In this document: positions 57,101 through 61,099 of the stretch, piece by piece
How positions within the stretch are numbered: position 1 is the stretch's first letter
Layout of the letters: each line of letters begins with the position of its first letter
From: Lateolabrax maculatus
Lineage: Eukaryota; Chordata; Actinopteri; Acropomatiformes; Lateolabracidae
Assembly (NCBI GenBank): GCA_031216445.1
Contig: CM062200.1
Location: 20,877,501-20,941,500, forward strand
Length of the DNA: 64,000 nt
Direction of reading: 5' to 3'
The notes under the pieces: model-generated
Seen by the model: only the letters and a program-made list of their open reading frames with translations
Told to the model about the DNA's origin: nothing
Database searches by the model: none
Position numbers and translations under genes: made by a program

Positions 57101-59911
57101 TCTACACCCCTACTGTCAACCATAAACTCAAGTCAAAGAACCAGAGAAATACACTTTACATTTCACACACTGACTGTGCTACAGCACCCAGCAAGCAGCC
57201 CAAACATCTAGCAATTGGATAGTCTTGTTTCATGTTATGGAATTAGATACAGCAAAAAAAAACAACAGAAAAGAGTCCTGTGTTTAAAAACAACGATGTA
57301 AGAATGTAGATGATGAGACCAGGTTAAAAAAAAAATTTGTTTAGCAGTTTAGTAAAAAGACTATCTACTCACCGTTTCAATAATCCCAAGAAGAAAAAAT
57401 AAAACACAGTTGAAACAAATCTGACTGTGGCTGCACTGAAACTTCATGCAGACCTTAGGTGTAAATTTCTCAGATTTCCTCACCTGGGATTCCCAGCAGC
57501 AGCAGGTAGAGTGAGGCAGCATGCAAACCACTCACTCTCTGCTGGACGTTGGCCTCTTTGGCTTTTCCCACCTGGACAAAGAAGGACAGCACGGCCACCA
57601 GAGACTTGACTGACACCCCATTCTCCCCCAGAGTCGCCCAGATACTCTGCAGTGCAACAAGAGAGACAGCATGTGCTTACTGTTGCTACCAGACAGGGGA
57701 AGAAAAAAAAAAACATACCTAGCAGAATGATGTTTTCCATCAACTTTTAGTTTATAGATTGATTACTTACCTTTCAGGGAACTACTAGTTTCAATACACT
57801 ATACAAATCTTGTTTTTATTTGTTTGTACATTACATTTTGCATTGCACAAACAAAGAAACTACTATAAAATATACAGTAAGAAACACTTACATCTATATA
57901 TACAAATGTATATGTGAATTTAAAGTAAACAAAAGCCTGTAAAAGAAAGGTAAGAAGCTAAAAAGATCTCTCCTAAAAACTCAAGACAAGATGGAAAGGA
58001 TTGGATTAAATTATAATAATCAACTGAAAAAACTCTTGTTCTTGTTCTAGTTGGTTTTTGAGAACGCAGTGCTTTACAGCCCATTGTCTAAATGTTTTGT
58101 GACAGTTACACTGAACCAACAGAATCAATAGATGCAGGGCAGCAAAGTGTGGCCTGCAAGTTCAGGTCAGCATGCCTTCAATCACCACGTTTAAAATGGA
58201 AAGATATTTGTGCTGTATGCTATTTAATGTATAAATAAAGCAGAAGAAATAGTTGATAGTTCATTGCTGACAAAAAAGTAGACACACTGATTTGTTCTAA
58301 ATGTAATATCAATAATAAACAATGATAATTATTGTTCCCTGGAGCAGTGTCTCTGTGCTAGATCAGTTTTACCCGTGAAGCTCCATCTCTGCCAGCAGAC
58401 TGGTCAGCAGCATGGACCAGTAAACACTGGTACAGGGTTCTGAAGGCCATGTCTCCACTGGCTGTTAGTTCTTCCTCTGTGGTGGCATCCAGGAGTTTTC
58501 GTTCTGTGAACTCTAAATCCCAAACTGCATCCACCCAGGCTGGAAATCACAACGGTTAACAAAAGTGAAGTAAAACAATACCATAAAAAACAGTATTTCA
58601 CAACTTTGAGAAACTTTCTGTGGGAAATTATAAGCTGGGAAATGTTTGAGGGTGAAAAGTCGCATTCCTCATTGCCTCCATGTAAGGATTTATCTTCATT
58701 TAAACCAACATTATGACAGATTTCTTCCCCCTCAAAACAATGACATTTGTGCCTTTTAAATTAAACTACTCAAGACTCGTATTTAATACTTAACAAACAT
58801 CAGCAGCAGTCTGGTCAGGACATCTGTCTAAATGTTGTTTCAGAGGCATTTAAATAGGGCTGCAACTTGTGATCATTTTATTTATCTATTAATCTGTATT
58901 ACTTTCTAGATTTCTCAATGATTAGTTTGTCTTAAAATGTCATTAAAGCCAATTGTAGTTTCTCAGAGCTCAATGTGACATTAAATGTCAGATATTCATG
59001 TACATCATGCAGATATTCAATTTACTATCATAAATGACAGAGAAAAACCACCAAATCCTTAAATTTCAGAAAAGGCATTTTTGCCTGAAAAATAACTGAA
59101 ACGATTAATCACTTATCAAAATAGCTGCCAATTAACTGTTTAAGGATTGACTCACTGATATATAAATAAACCTACCATAACCTGGTGCCAAATGTAGTAA
59201 CTAGGGTTGCAGGATATAGTGGGTTTATTTAACCAATTCTGCATATTTAATTGCTGTCAATATGTATATTGTTGATAGTTCATATTCTGTATACCTAGGT
59301 GCAGCTGTTCCTATTACTAGCCTTATAACTTTAAGTAACGTTATGTGGACTACCTTGTGCCAAACTCCTTTAATGAACTTGTCAATTCAACGTTACCTCG
59401 CTTAAGCGTCATTAAGTCTTGGTAACATGGCTCTAGCACCTTTAGTAACTATAAACCTCCACACTTCAATTGGGCAAATATCTAGCTAGCTACAGTTAAC
59501 TAATACAAAAACCGGGCTAACTTACAAAAGCTGAGCTAAGGTACAGCCCGAACCGCAGTGTTTGTACACAATTATTTGCCTAATTCGCCACTGGCTCCCA
59601 ACGATTCAGATATAAGGTCTGAAGTTTCATTTTAACTGTTTGGCTTCCGAACCAGGCGGCATTCTCTAATTTGCAAGATATGTGAAAGGGAATCGCAGCA
59701 CTGTTTTCCTGCACACCAGGACAGGACACAAAACCCGGGAAATAGCTAACTTGTTAAGTTAGCAGTCAACTTCACCGCTAACGTTGAATTTATTTAATCT
59801 CCGTCAATTAATATAGTAGAAAATTCCGTTTACATTACACACAGAAAACATAATTTTACCTTCTGGAATTTCGTTTAACTTAAGAAACTGCAGGGCAGAT
59901 ATCAAATCCAT
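19117..59911 (-). CDS. NCAPD3: NCAPD3, condensin II complex subunit D3 (complete gene span, 33 coding exons)
   Basis: CAP-D3 is the HEAT-repeat subunit of condensin II, which with SMC2, SMC4, CAP-G2 and CAP-H2 compacts and shapes chromosomes from the nucleus into mitosis. The start at 59911-59909 gives MDLISALQFLKLNEIPE, running into WVDAVWDLEFTE (human: WVDTVWELDFTE). Landmarks follow the human protein in order: FSGQDLMKIRDAVVLLVQSL, VDVVMVLLEQPERR, RRIKDSKTNVRKSALQ, QKAWLQGVVPAVVDSENSVQ, KLCLQHEELVQKYLPV, AVRNNVVVIMCDLCVRYTNI, EQTLIMLTNLLQ, LLEHFTDAQRFNITNKI, QKKAFIENTVPLIISLKSLL, and a tail with LRQWNVLSPLRQKKK. All junctions of exons 1-32 are phase-consistent, with GT donors and AG acceptors. 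The total is about 1,371 residues against 1,498 in human; the shortfall is in the C-terminal tail, where exons may be missing from my model. No frameshift or premature stop was found, so it looks functional. Confidence 0.93.
19187..20334 (-). other. NCAPD3 last intron, proximal part
   Basis: AT-rich sequence with no recognised exon. The micro-exon candidate lies upstream at 20853-20876. Confidence 0.5.
20335..20682 (+). mobile_element. 5'-truncated solo LTR, same family as 35985-36545 and 39796-40358
   Basis: Plus-strand copy of the LTR seen in reverse elsewhere: GTTGACGCTGGATAAGAGAT, GGATATAGCGGAACTTATCA, the poly(A) signal in CTTCAATAAATATTCC, and the end CTAAGATTTCCATCACA. The first ~215 bases of the family are missing. 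Confidence 0.8.
20853..20876 (-). CDS. NCAPD3: Possible 24-nt NCAPD3 micro-exon
   Basis: Between TTGCTCTTTAG and GTAGGC lie 24 bases that read KEKYERQK in one frame, like human AKEKIEGRSQ at the matching place between exons 32 and 33. The reading needs phase 0, but exon 32 exits in phase 1, so at least one more exon would be required on each side. Unproven. Confidence 0.35.
21186..21264. repeat. (ATT)n(ATC)n microsatellite
   Basis: About 18 ATT units followed by about 8 ATC units, a compound array inside the hAT element. Confidence 0.95.
21521..21780 (+). repeat. Widespread teleost interspersed repeat, nested in the hAT element
   Basis: Shares TTTGTATAGCGCCAAATCAT, GAGTAGGTCTA, CAGTTCCCACCATGAGCAAG and TGGCGAGGAAAAACTCC with the copy at 32818-33125. 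A fragment in reverse lies at 31225-31258. Confidence 0.75.
22176..25774 (-). other. NCAPD3 introns 31-32 outside listed features
   Basis: Apart from exon 32 (23517-23579) I see AT-rich intronic DNA, A-runs (22638-22650, 24652-24671) and no recognised gene. A 104-codon plus frame at 24102-24416 has no known motif. Confidence 0.5.
23517..23579 (-). CDS. NCAPD3: NCAPD3 exon 32 (probable)
   Basis: VNINLTFDEGVSAIFSDRGT, which aligns with human SDVTFGAGVSYIGTPRT. Acceptor TAATCCAG, donor GTAAGC, phase 1 in and 1 out. Confidence 0.75.
25775..25839 (-). CDS. NCAPD3: NCAPD3 exon 31 (probable)
   Basis: HVHRSRQQEHVHSKSIALER, loosely like human ESKSRHRSRSLGVL. Acceptor TTTATCAG after a long T run, donor GTACAA. 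Phase 2 in, 1 out, matching both neighbours. Confidence 0.65.
26372..26484 (-). CDS. NCAPD3: NCAPD3 exon 30 (probable)
   Basis: RSVQGSPARSRPFLPFSFAT then PQPPRPNPLSARLAHTD, a Pro/Arg-rich disordered stretch. Acceptor CTCCTTAG, donor GTAGGT, phase 0 in and 2 out, fitting exons 29 and 31. A second frame is also open, so support is phase plus good splice sites. Confidence 0.65.
26880..28060 (-). mobile_element. L1-type LINE fragment, C-terminal end of ORF2, split by another repeat
   Basis: Minus strand 28054-27734 contains ARHCLLQAVHRAHVSKAKLS, RIYPDLNPCRDKCRRSEASL and IDMIWTCPSLEK, the usual region after RT in vertebrate L1 ORF2 (HRAH, cysteine pair, then a fish FWSCP-like box). Further minus residues LLARHAVLPRWRD near 26970-26930 look like the extreme C-terminus. 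A short repeat (about 27407-27720) separates them. Confidence 0.75.
27407..27720. repeat. Short interspersed fish repeat inside the L1 fragment
   Basis: Starts GACCAGTGTGTAGGATTTAG and contains CAGATTGCAACCAACTAAAT, a motif familiar from many teleost introns. Likely a later insertion. Confidence 0.55.
28348..28625. repeat. Short interspersed fish repeat
   Basis: AAGGGATAGTTCGTATTTTT then GAAGTGGGGTTGTATGAGG, ending near an AGGAGCACCTGTTAATTGC segment. I recognise the start as a common percomorph repeat; no ends or target duplication were defined. Confidence 0.55.
28626..29318 (-). other. NCAPD3 intron 29, AT-rich part
   Basis: Very AT-rich sequence with TATTTATTTA/TATA stretches at 29160-29250. 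Nothing coding. Confidence 0.5.
29319..29486 (-). CDS. NCAPD3: NCAPD3 exon 29
   Basis: Residues 1214-1269, VTMQDYRNEVKEFFSGDEQL (human VMQDYRDELKDFFAVDKQL), then a charged coiled segment TVEKEREMEKQM. Acceptor CCCATCAG, donor GTCAGA. Past here the protein diverges quickly. Confidence 0.94.
29487..31356 (-). other. NCAPD3 intron 28
   Basis: Nothing recognisable except the reverse repeat fragment at 31225-31258. Several short open frames lack any known motif. Confidence 0.5.
31357..31467 (-). CDS. NCAPD3: NCAPD3 exon 28
   Basis: Residues 1177-1213, VQKKAFIENTVPLIISLKSL then LEQKRSPVLRDLMAYLQ. Acceptor ATCCACAG, donor GTGAGA. Confidence 0.96.
31468..32368 (-). other. NCAPD3 intron 27
   Basis: Nothing recognised. 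A T run at 32307-32320 lies about 50 bases before exon 27's donor side. Confidence 0.5.
32369..32574 (-). CDS. NCAPD3: NCAPD3 exon 27
   Basis: Residues 1108-1176, ACFADEELPLDADGAEILSE, TFNILSLREIKLQAISTLEG, AVLQAAQKKVVSQ. Acceptor TATCCCAG, donor GTGAGC. Confidence 0.96.
32818..33125 (+). repeat. Widespread teleost interspersed repeat in intron 26
   Basis: AAGCCAAGCCAATTATATTT, GTATAGCGCCAAATCATAAC, CCCACCATGAGCAAGCACTT, AACCGGGCTCTTGGTGGGCG. Related to the copy at 21521; its open frame is part of the repeat, not a gene. Confidence 0.75.
33165..33298 (-). CDS. NCAPD3: NCAPD3 exon 26
   Basis: Residues 1063-1108, ERLRFSLKGAQHREKRFWIY, RFLLEHFTDAQRFNITNKIN. The acceptor (CTATGCAG) is the one that keeps frame; donor GTAAGC. 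Confidence 0.96.
33516..33653 (-). CDS. NCAPD3: NCAPD3 exon 25
   Basis: Residues 1017-1063, LCEYCLLHLLLKKNPEMFSQ, HFIECIFHFNSYTKHKTYNK, FPQSE. Acceptor TATCTCAG, donor GTAGGA. Confidence 0.96.
33654..34090 (-). other. NCAPD3 intron 24
   Basis: AT-rich, nothing recognised. Confidence 0.5.
34091..34170 (-). CDS. NCAPD3: NCAPD3 exon 24
   Basis: Residues 991-1017, EEFVKWKGSLFFRFMVALVD then PVPAIA. Acceptor TTTCTAG, donor GTAAAT. Confidence 0.94.
34587..34825 (-). CDS. NCAPD3: NCAPD3 exon 23
   Basis: Residues 911-990, the best-conserved HEAT region: KLCLQHEELVQKYLPVFARE, AVRNNVVVIMCDLCVRYTNI, DHYIPNISACLQDNEAVIRE, QTLIMLTNLLQ. Donor GTGGGA. Confidence 0.97.
34965..35060 (-). CDS. NCAPD3: NCAPD3 exon 22
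   Basis: Residues 879-911, CQEELPASLPLSQFKANSLS and TKVRAHGVITL. The acceptor (GACAG) is set by frame; donor GTAAAC. The linker before RAHGVITL is shorter than in human. Confidence 0.92.
   Translation of the reverse strand, partial: SVRRSCQPHCLCPSSKQTLCLPKSERTESSH
35061..35984 (-). other. NCAPD3 intron 21, part before the solo LTR
   Basis: No recognised feature; ends with the AGCAT target copy at 35980-35984. Confidence 0.5.
35985..36545 (-). mobile_element. Solo LTR with perfect 5-bp target duplication (copy A)
   Basis: 561 bp, about the same length as the copy at 39796-40358 and closely similar throughout. Flanked by AGCAT on both sides (35980-35984 and 36546-36550). In minus orientation it has an AATAAA signal (in CTTCAATAAGTATTC here, one base changed) near the 3' end. 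The 5-bp duplication fits Ty3/Gypsy, BEL or some retroviral-like families. The terminal TG/CA bases have mutated here (TA...GA in minus orientation), suggesting an older copy. Confidence 0.88.
36546..37677 (-). other. NCAPD3 introns 20-21 outside exon 21
   Basis: No recognised feature other than exon 21 at 36855-36969. Confidence 0.5.
36855..36969 (-). CDS. NCAPD3: NCAPD3 exon 21
   Basis: Residues 841-879, VKHLHTLGVASLHCPAKVGK then RMVLLVESVL (human [20 protein letters not shown]). Acceptor TCTTCCAG, donor GTAGGG. Confidence 0.94.
37678..37785 (-). CDS. NCAPD3: NCAPD3 exon 20
   Basis: Residues 805-840, AFMNQHCGDLVSICEAYLAG and IILSEKGAQNLNEELM. Acceptor TTGTTCAG, donor GTGAGA. Confidence 0.93.
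37786..38481 (-). other. NCAPD3 intron 19
   Basis: Contains an inverted repeat, GATGGCTCAGGGGTTGTGCA (38016-38035) against TGCATAACCCCTGAGCCATC (38040-38059), a nearly perfect hairpin with AATGATGG/CCATCATT extending the arms outward. Confidence 0.7.
38005..38071. repeat. Hairpin-forming inverted repeat in intron 19
   Basis: Arms TTTTTTAATGATGGCTCAGG and CCTGAGCCATCATTAAAAAA, continuing inward as GGTTGTGCA and TGCATAACC, around a very short AT-rich loop. More than 25 paired bases with few mismatches. May be a MITE remnant; I see no precursor-miRNA conservation evidence. Confidence 0.75.
38482..38591 (-). CDS. NCAPD3: NCAPD3 exon 19
   Basis: Residues 768-804, DLMSWLKTFTLSLEVICAAV then ETLYQLGRSEDVNQTQ. 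Acceptor CTTCCCAG, donor GTTGGA. Confidence 0.92.
38600..38624. repeat. (GA)n microsatellite next to exon 19
   Basis: About 12 GA units, starting about 10 bases upstream (minus sense) of the exon 19 acceptor, so its CT strand forms part of the pyrimidine tract. Confidence 0.85.
38785..39056. mobile_element. TAGCCTGG-family element, truncated copy
   Basis: Same orientation as 41387-41864 but lacking about 190 bp of its start. Contains AAGAAGAACAAACAACTGCA, CTGATTGGTTGTCTCCGCC and ends GATGCCAGGCTA. Confidence 0.75.
39057..39795 (-). other. NCAPD3 intron 18, AT-rich part
   Basis: Strongly T-rich on the plus strand, with a long TA array (39564-39617). No gene seen. Confidence 0.55.
39564..39617. 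repeat. (TA)n microsatellite
   Basis: About 27 uninterrupted TA units, an easily melted tract. Confidence 0.95.
39796..40358 (-). mobile_element. Solo LTR with perfect 5-bp target duplication (copy B)
   Basis: 563 bp, beginning TGTGAAGG and ending CCTCACA in the minus orientation, flanked by GTGAG at 39791-39795 and 40359-40363. Carries AATAAA in CTTCAATAAATATTCC followed by about 70 bases, as in an R-U5 region. The intact TG...CA ends make it the best-preserved of the three copies. Confidence 0.9.
40359..41386 (-). other. NCAPD3 introns 17-18 around exon 18
   Basis: Besides exon 18, only a GA-rich tract at 40555-40585. Nothing else recognised. Confidence 0.5.
40619..40716 (-). CDS. NCAPD3: NCAPD3 exon 18
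   Basis: Residues 735-768, TTCLHILCVIGDIATHLNED and KDKIV (human [23 protein letters not shown] in part). Acceptor GCTCTTAG, donor GTAAGT. The preceding intron is nearly 4.8 kb and full of repeats. Confidence 0.93.
41387..41864. mobile_element. TAGCCTGG-family element, complete copy with perfect 9-bp target duplication
   Basis: 478 bp, from TAGCCTGGGAACCA to GATGCCAGGCTA, with 8-bp inverted ends TAGCCTGG/CCAGGCTA and a subterminal palindrome CCAGACTAAT...ATTAGTCTGG. Flanked by GAAACCTCA at 41378-41386 and 41865-41873. No coding capacity. A 9-bp duplication is typical of Mutator-like elements, though hAT (8 bp) cannot be excluded from one copy. Confidence 0.88.
42129..42182. repeat. Left inverted repeat (about 54 bp)
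   Basis: GGTATCAAGGTATTACAGTA ... TTTAGAAATCCCGAAGGTAT. Matches the reverse complement of 45240-45294 with only a few differences. Confidence 0.85.
42877..42904. repeat. A run, about 26 bases
   Basis: Uninterrupted homopolymer within the retroelement region. Confidence 0.9.
45240..45294. repeat. Right inverted repeat (about 55 bp)
   Basis: ATACCTTCGGGATTTCTAAA ... TACCGTAATACCTTGATATT. Inverted partner of 42129-42182, about 3.1 kb away. Confidence 0.85.
45504..45695 (-). CDS. NCAPD3: NCAPD3 exon 17
   Basis: Residues 671-735, RYFSRAFTIWSKQNKFTPTL, ISHTDAEHAAGAWLLLSKVV and SSPRLPYGKILDAWDSMRR. Donor GTGAGA. Confidence 0.95.
45957..46177 (-). CDS. NCAPD3: NCAPD3 exon 16
   Basis: Residues 598-671, AKPECSVMQKAWLQGVVPAV and DKALEALDQVLLSQVKPYS. 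Two acceptors are possible; CCTCAAG|GCTAAA keeps the frame and aligns with human AQPRCVQIQKAWLRGVVP, whereas TTTTTTCAG|ATATTT breaks it. Donor GTTGGA, phase 2 out. Confidence 0.9.
46480..46614 (-). CDS. NCAPD3: NCAPD3 exon 15
   Basis: Residues 553-597, ALVGLLKHDVIPMSWENLAT and RCRDPSVSVKKKALQCVGEL (human [20 protein letters not shown]). Donor GCT|GTGAGT chosen because it keeps phase 0. Confidence 0.92.
46789..46862 (-). CDS. NCAPD3: NCAPD3 exon 14
   Basis: Residues 528-552, KENLALLLRRIKDSKTNVRK then SALQ, matching human MLRRRIRDEKTNVRKSALQ. Donor GTATCG. Confidence 0.94.
47039..47131 (-). CDS. NCAPD3: NCAPD3 exon 13
   Basis: About residues 497-527, SLSSQQTQKTYRTLPFRTVE then ISSTDSSGCDG, a Ser/Thr-rich linker comparable to the human SSAFSYQRQTSN region. 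Acceptor TGTTTCAG, donor GTGAGA. Confidence 0.85.
47325..48830 (+). mobile_element. L2/Rex-like LINE, degenerate plus-strand copy in intron 12
   Basis: Plus-strand pieces in order: end of endonuclease (47740-48060) with VSNRTVRRWSQETKEALQGC, DDFIDCTTGYISFCLDNVIP and FLNSKPWVIRDIN; a charged linker (48060-48200) in shifted frames; then after a deletion the RT-distal segment (48380-48700) with MEVDFSRREHL and EYKYLGVH. These are standard landmarks of this fish LINE type. Frameshifts and a missing RT core make it inactive. Same family as 17355-18170, opposite strand. Confidence 0.82.
48831..50115 (-). other. NCAPD3 intron 12, remaining part
   Basis: No exon or recognised repeat. An inverted pair, AGATGATTAGACAGGTTGGA (49159-49178) and CCAACCTGTCTAATAATCTG (49748-49767), suggests the ends of a roughly 600-bp element. 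Confidence 0.5.
49157..49770. mobile_element. Possible inverted-repeat element of about 610 bp
   Basis: GTCAGATGATTAGACAGGTTGGAAACAA-type left end and the reverse complement (TTGTTTCCAACC, TGTCTAATAATCTGAC) at the right end form inverted repeats of about 27 bp with one mismatch or so. I could not settle a target duplication. No transposase. Confidence 0.6.
50116..50154 (-). CDS. NCAPD3: NCAPD3 exon 12 (39 nt)
   Basis: A very short exon encoding GTQTVLEGEITE plus split codons. Acceptor TTTAG, donor GTACAC. Supported mainly by phase continuity (1 in, 1 out) between exons 11 and 13. Confidence 0.75.
50489..50741 (-). CDS. NCAPD3: NCAPD3 exon 11
   Basis: Residues 400-484, CRLFSVDVVMVLLEQPERR and HKFLIQSLLFARRMDNSPTV, VQGHALACLAQCLELP. 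The frame stays open past the donor (GCCA|GTGAGA); the phase 1 exit fits exon 12. Confidence 0.93.
50742..51401 (-). other. NCAPD3 intron 10
   Basis: Contains the compound trinucleotide repeat; otherwise nothing recognised. Confidence 0.6.
51153..51237. repeat. Compound trinucleotide repeat (ACT)n(ACC)n(GCC)n
   Basis: About 12 ACT, 10 ACC and 5 GCC units in one array, about 165 bases from exon 10. The run of Gly/Ser on the minus strand is intronic, since exon 10 ends at a good donor at 51402. Confidence 0.95.
51402..51527 (-). CDS. NCAPD3: NCAPD3 exon 10
   Basis: Residues 358-399, MVEKSEFRSHGAQAVGMLTS and DYACFIKWLFNFSRHPK. Phase 0 in and out, donor GTAATG. A trinucleotide repeat lies about 165 bases downstream in the intron. 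Confidence 0.92.
51697..51769 (-). CDS. NCAPD3: NCAPD3 exon 9
   Basis: Residues 333-357, HLVDELKDLALPFLQILLQH (human LVDELKESIFPVVRILLQH). Acceptor CTATTGCAG, donor GTGATT. Confidence 0.92.
51770..52961 (-). other. NCAPD3 intron 8
   Basis: Nothing coding. Contains the perfect hairpin at 52654-52688. Confidence 0.55.
52654..52688. repeat. Perfect 17-bp-arm hairpin with 1-base loop
   Basis: CACTTGTTCAACACAAA, C, TTTGTGTTGAACAAGTG. Immediately before it, CCGCCAC (52624-52630) and GTGGCGG (52647-52653) form a second inverted pair around CTTGCAAG. Probably the fold of a transposon relic. Confidence 0.85.
52962..53095 (-). CDS. NCAPD3: NCAPD3 exon 8
   Basis: Residues 289-333, SLRKIFHRLLYVILMMNKGN and SQAILSTRDQAIHFV. 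Lies between two repeat-filled introns; acceptor TTGTCCAG, donor GTAAAC, phase 2 out. Confidence 0.9.
53600..55150 (-). mobile_element. L1-type LINE, internally deleted, in intron 7
   Basis: Minus strand: endonuclease end (about 55000-54790) with FIFSRDLRRIEQCDIGPITL then SDHSPIYMSLYF, the SDHSP box being the catalytic Asp-His region of L1 endonuclease. Lower down (about 53960-53870) GGSCCRLCGINKANHLYIFW then ECQ is the Cys-rich region after RT. The RT between is largely missing or unreadable. Confidence 0.8.
55437..55524 (-). CDS. NCAPD3: NCAPD3 exon 7
   Basis: Residues 259-288, including SVPEMAFYGLRLLCLPKHGD (human [20 protein letters not shown]). Acceptor TGCACAG, donor GTAAGA. Confidence 0.9.
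55610..55671 (-). CDS. NCAPD3: NCAPD3 exon 6
   Basis: Residues 239-259, IFSKLLYFEPVIGEQTFAAV. Acceptor TCTCTGCAG after a long pyrimidine tract, donor GTGAGT, phase 2 out. Confidence 0.9.
55677..55980. repeat. Short repeat with two adjacent hairpins in intron 5
   Basis: AGGCAGGTACAT (55829-55840) pairs perfectly with ATGTACCTGCCT (55845-55856); then GACTGTG (55857-55863) pairs with CACAGTC (55870-55876). An A run at 55680-55696 precedes it. Likely a short transposon-derived repeat. Confidence 0.55.
56156..56320 (-). CDS. NCAPD3: NCAPD3 exon 5
   Basis: Residues 184-238. An acidic start (MEVDGEEEEEGEVNFSGQDL) leads into IRDAVVLLVQSLLRLLQTF, matching human [20 protein letters not shown]. Acceptor ATCCTCAG, donor GTAACT. 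Confidence 0.95.
56559..56725 (-). CDS. NCAPD3: NCAPD3 exon 4
   Basis: Residues 128-183, SIANKVFHEVLLDTC then the basic segment GKKRKKDCLKSSQAEGKRS. Phase 1 in, phase 0 out, donor GTACAG. Confidence 0.92.
56726..58372 (-). other. NCAPD3 introns 2-3 around exon 3
   Basis: No recognised features other than exon 3. Confidence 0.5.
57484..57646 (-). CDS. NCAPD3: NCAPD3 exon 3
   Basis: Residues 74-127, including SIWATLGENGVSVKSLVAVL and GLHAASLYLLLLGIPG, matching human SIWTFF...GLHAAGLYFLLLEVPG. Acceptor CACTGCAG, donor GTGAGG. Confidence 0.93.
58373..58539 (-). CDS. NCAPD3: NCAPD3 exon 2
   Basis: Residues 18-73, beginning AWVDAVWDLEFTERKLLDA. Acceptor ATTTCCAG, donor GTAAAA. Matches the conserved CAP-D3 N-terminus. 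Confidence 0.9.
58540..59859 (-). other. NCAPD3 intron 1
   Basis: No recognised features. First-intron regulatory elements cannot be judged from a single sequence. Confidence 0.5.
59860..59911 (-). CDS. NCAPD3: NCAPD3 exon 1 (start codon)
   Basis: Residues 1-17, MDLISALQFLKLNEIPE. ATG at 59911-59909 in context AAGATGG. Phase 1 out, donor GTAAAA. Confidence 0.88.
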
Positions 59912-60010
59912 CTTGTTTATATCGGTTTATATTTTTTGAATCAGCCCGCGCCCGACACTACAGACTTTTAACACATGCGCAGAGAAACATTTATTCGTCA
60001 CTTCCTCCTT
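59912..60010 (-). promoter_or_regulatory. Probable NCAPD3 5'UTR and core promoter
   Basis: The 100 bases before the start codon include a GC-rich TCGGGCGCGGGCTGA and CTGCGCATGTG, the latter close to an NRF-1 site (GCGCATGCGC), common in housekeeping and cell-cycle promoters. No TATA box is placed convincingly. Beyond about 60011 a LINE end begins. Confidence 0.45.
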
Positions 60011-60045
60011 GAAGGTGCATACCGCCACCTACTGTACAGGAGTGT
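60011..60045 (-). mobile_element. LINE 3'-end remnant upstream of NCAPD3
   Basis: Minus-strand TACAGTAGGTGGCGGTATGC then ACCTTCAAGG, the same sequence as the LINE end at 4184-4215 with a few changes. About 100 bases upstream of the NCAPD3 ATG, same orientation as the gene. Confidence 0.55.
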
Positions 60046-60668
60046 GAAGCCAAATAACTTGCTTCTACTTTATCTACTCTATCCCCTCATCAGTTTGTAC
60101 ATCCTCGATTCCTTCCCTTGCCTCATGTCCTTGCGTCTTAGTCCCTCCCACCAGAGATGCAATCGGAGGAGGCGAGGAAGAGATACGAAGAGAGAGGAGT
60201 CGAGGTAACAGGCAATAAAAATGAGACATCTTTACTTCGGAGCCGAAATTTTAAATTGACATCAATTAAATATGACGTGTGGCACAGCTGCATTGTCTGA
60301 TAATTTTTTTGTTTCAGCCTACCGCTGAATTTTATGATGTCTGTCACAAGAGCATAATGTGACAAATGGATGTCATACATTTTGTAACAAACATATACAC
60401 CCTCATATATATATATATATGAAGCACTACACATGTTTGTATGAAAAGTTCTATACAAATAAAGAGTGACATATATGACTGAGTAATGTACATTATATAA
60501 ACACGAACACACTCATGTCTATCTAGCCTGTATATTCAAAGTATATATTCTCTCTCTGTGCAGTGAGAACAGCGCCTTACAAGGCGCTACACAAACGGTG
60601 AAGGGTAGAAAGTTTGACTGCGCATTTGATTATCTTAAATAACTATTAGATTTTATACAGGCAAAAGG
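60046..60668. other. Upstream intergenic stretch
   Basis: No gene seen. A short TA repeat at 60405-60420. Confidence 0.5.
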
Positions 60669-61099
60669 TAGCCTGGCATAGCCAGACTTATTCACAGTGC
60701 GCATTAGTCTGGAACCTCTCAGTTCAGATAAGCAGAGACCACCCATAATAGCAAACGCTGTCCTGTCATGCGGTACGTCCTATCAGAAGTACGGCAAATA
60801 CACATTTTTTATCAACATAAAGTTTAAGTGCAGTTGTTTGTAGAGAAAATTTACCCTCCAGTCCGTGTAATACTGCAGCTATAGCCGGCCGTAGAACGCT
60901 TGGTTATTTATAAAGATACCTCAACAGCGCTCTCTCAGTCATCGTAATAAACACACCTCATACTAAACGGTTGTGATTATTTCGCCCGACACAACGGTGC
61001 TTTCAGTACCAAGGAAATCAGTTTGAATGGGAGGGAGCTAGATGTACTTGCCACACCAAATAAAACATGAGCTTGCAGATTCATCTGGTTACCAGGCTA
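60669..61099. mobile_element. TAGCCTGG-family element with near-perfect 9-bp target duplication
   Basis: 431 bp, TAGCCTGGCATAGCCAG to TGGTTACCAGGCTA, inverse orientation to 41387. Flanking 9-mers GGCAAAAGG (60660-60668) and TGCAAAAGG (61100-61108) share 8 of 9 bases. Confidence 0.82.

Noticed and set aside
59975..60512. Divergent gene upstream of NCAPD3, such as JAM3 as in mammals
   Set aside because: No JAM3-like or other exon was found between 59912 and 64000.
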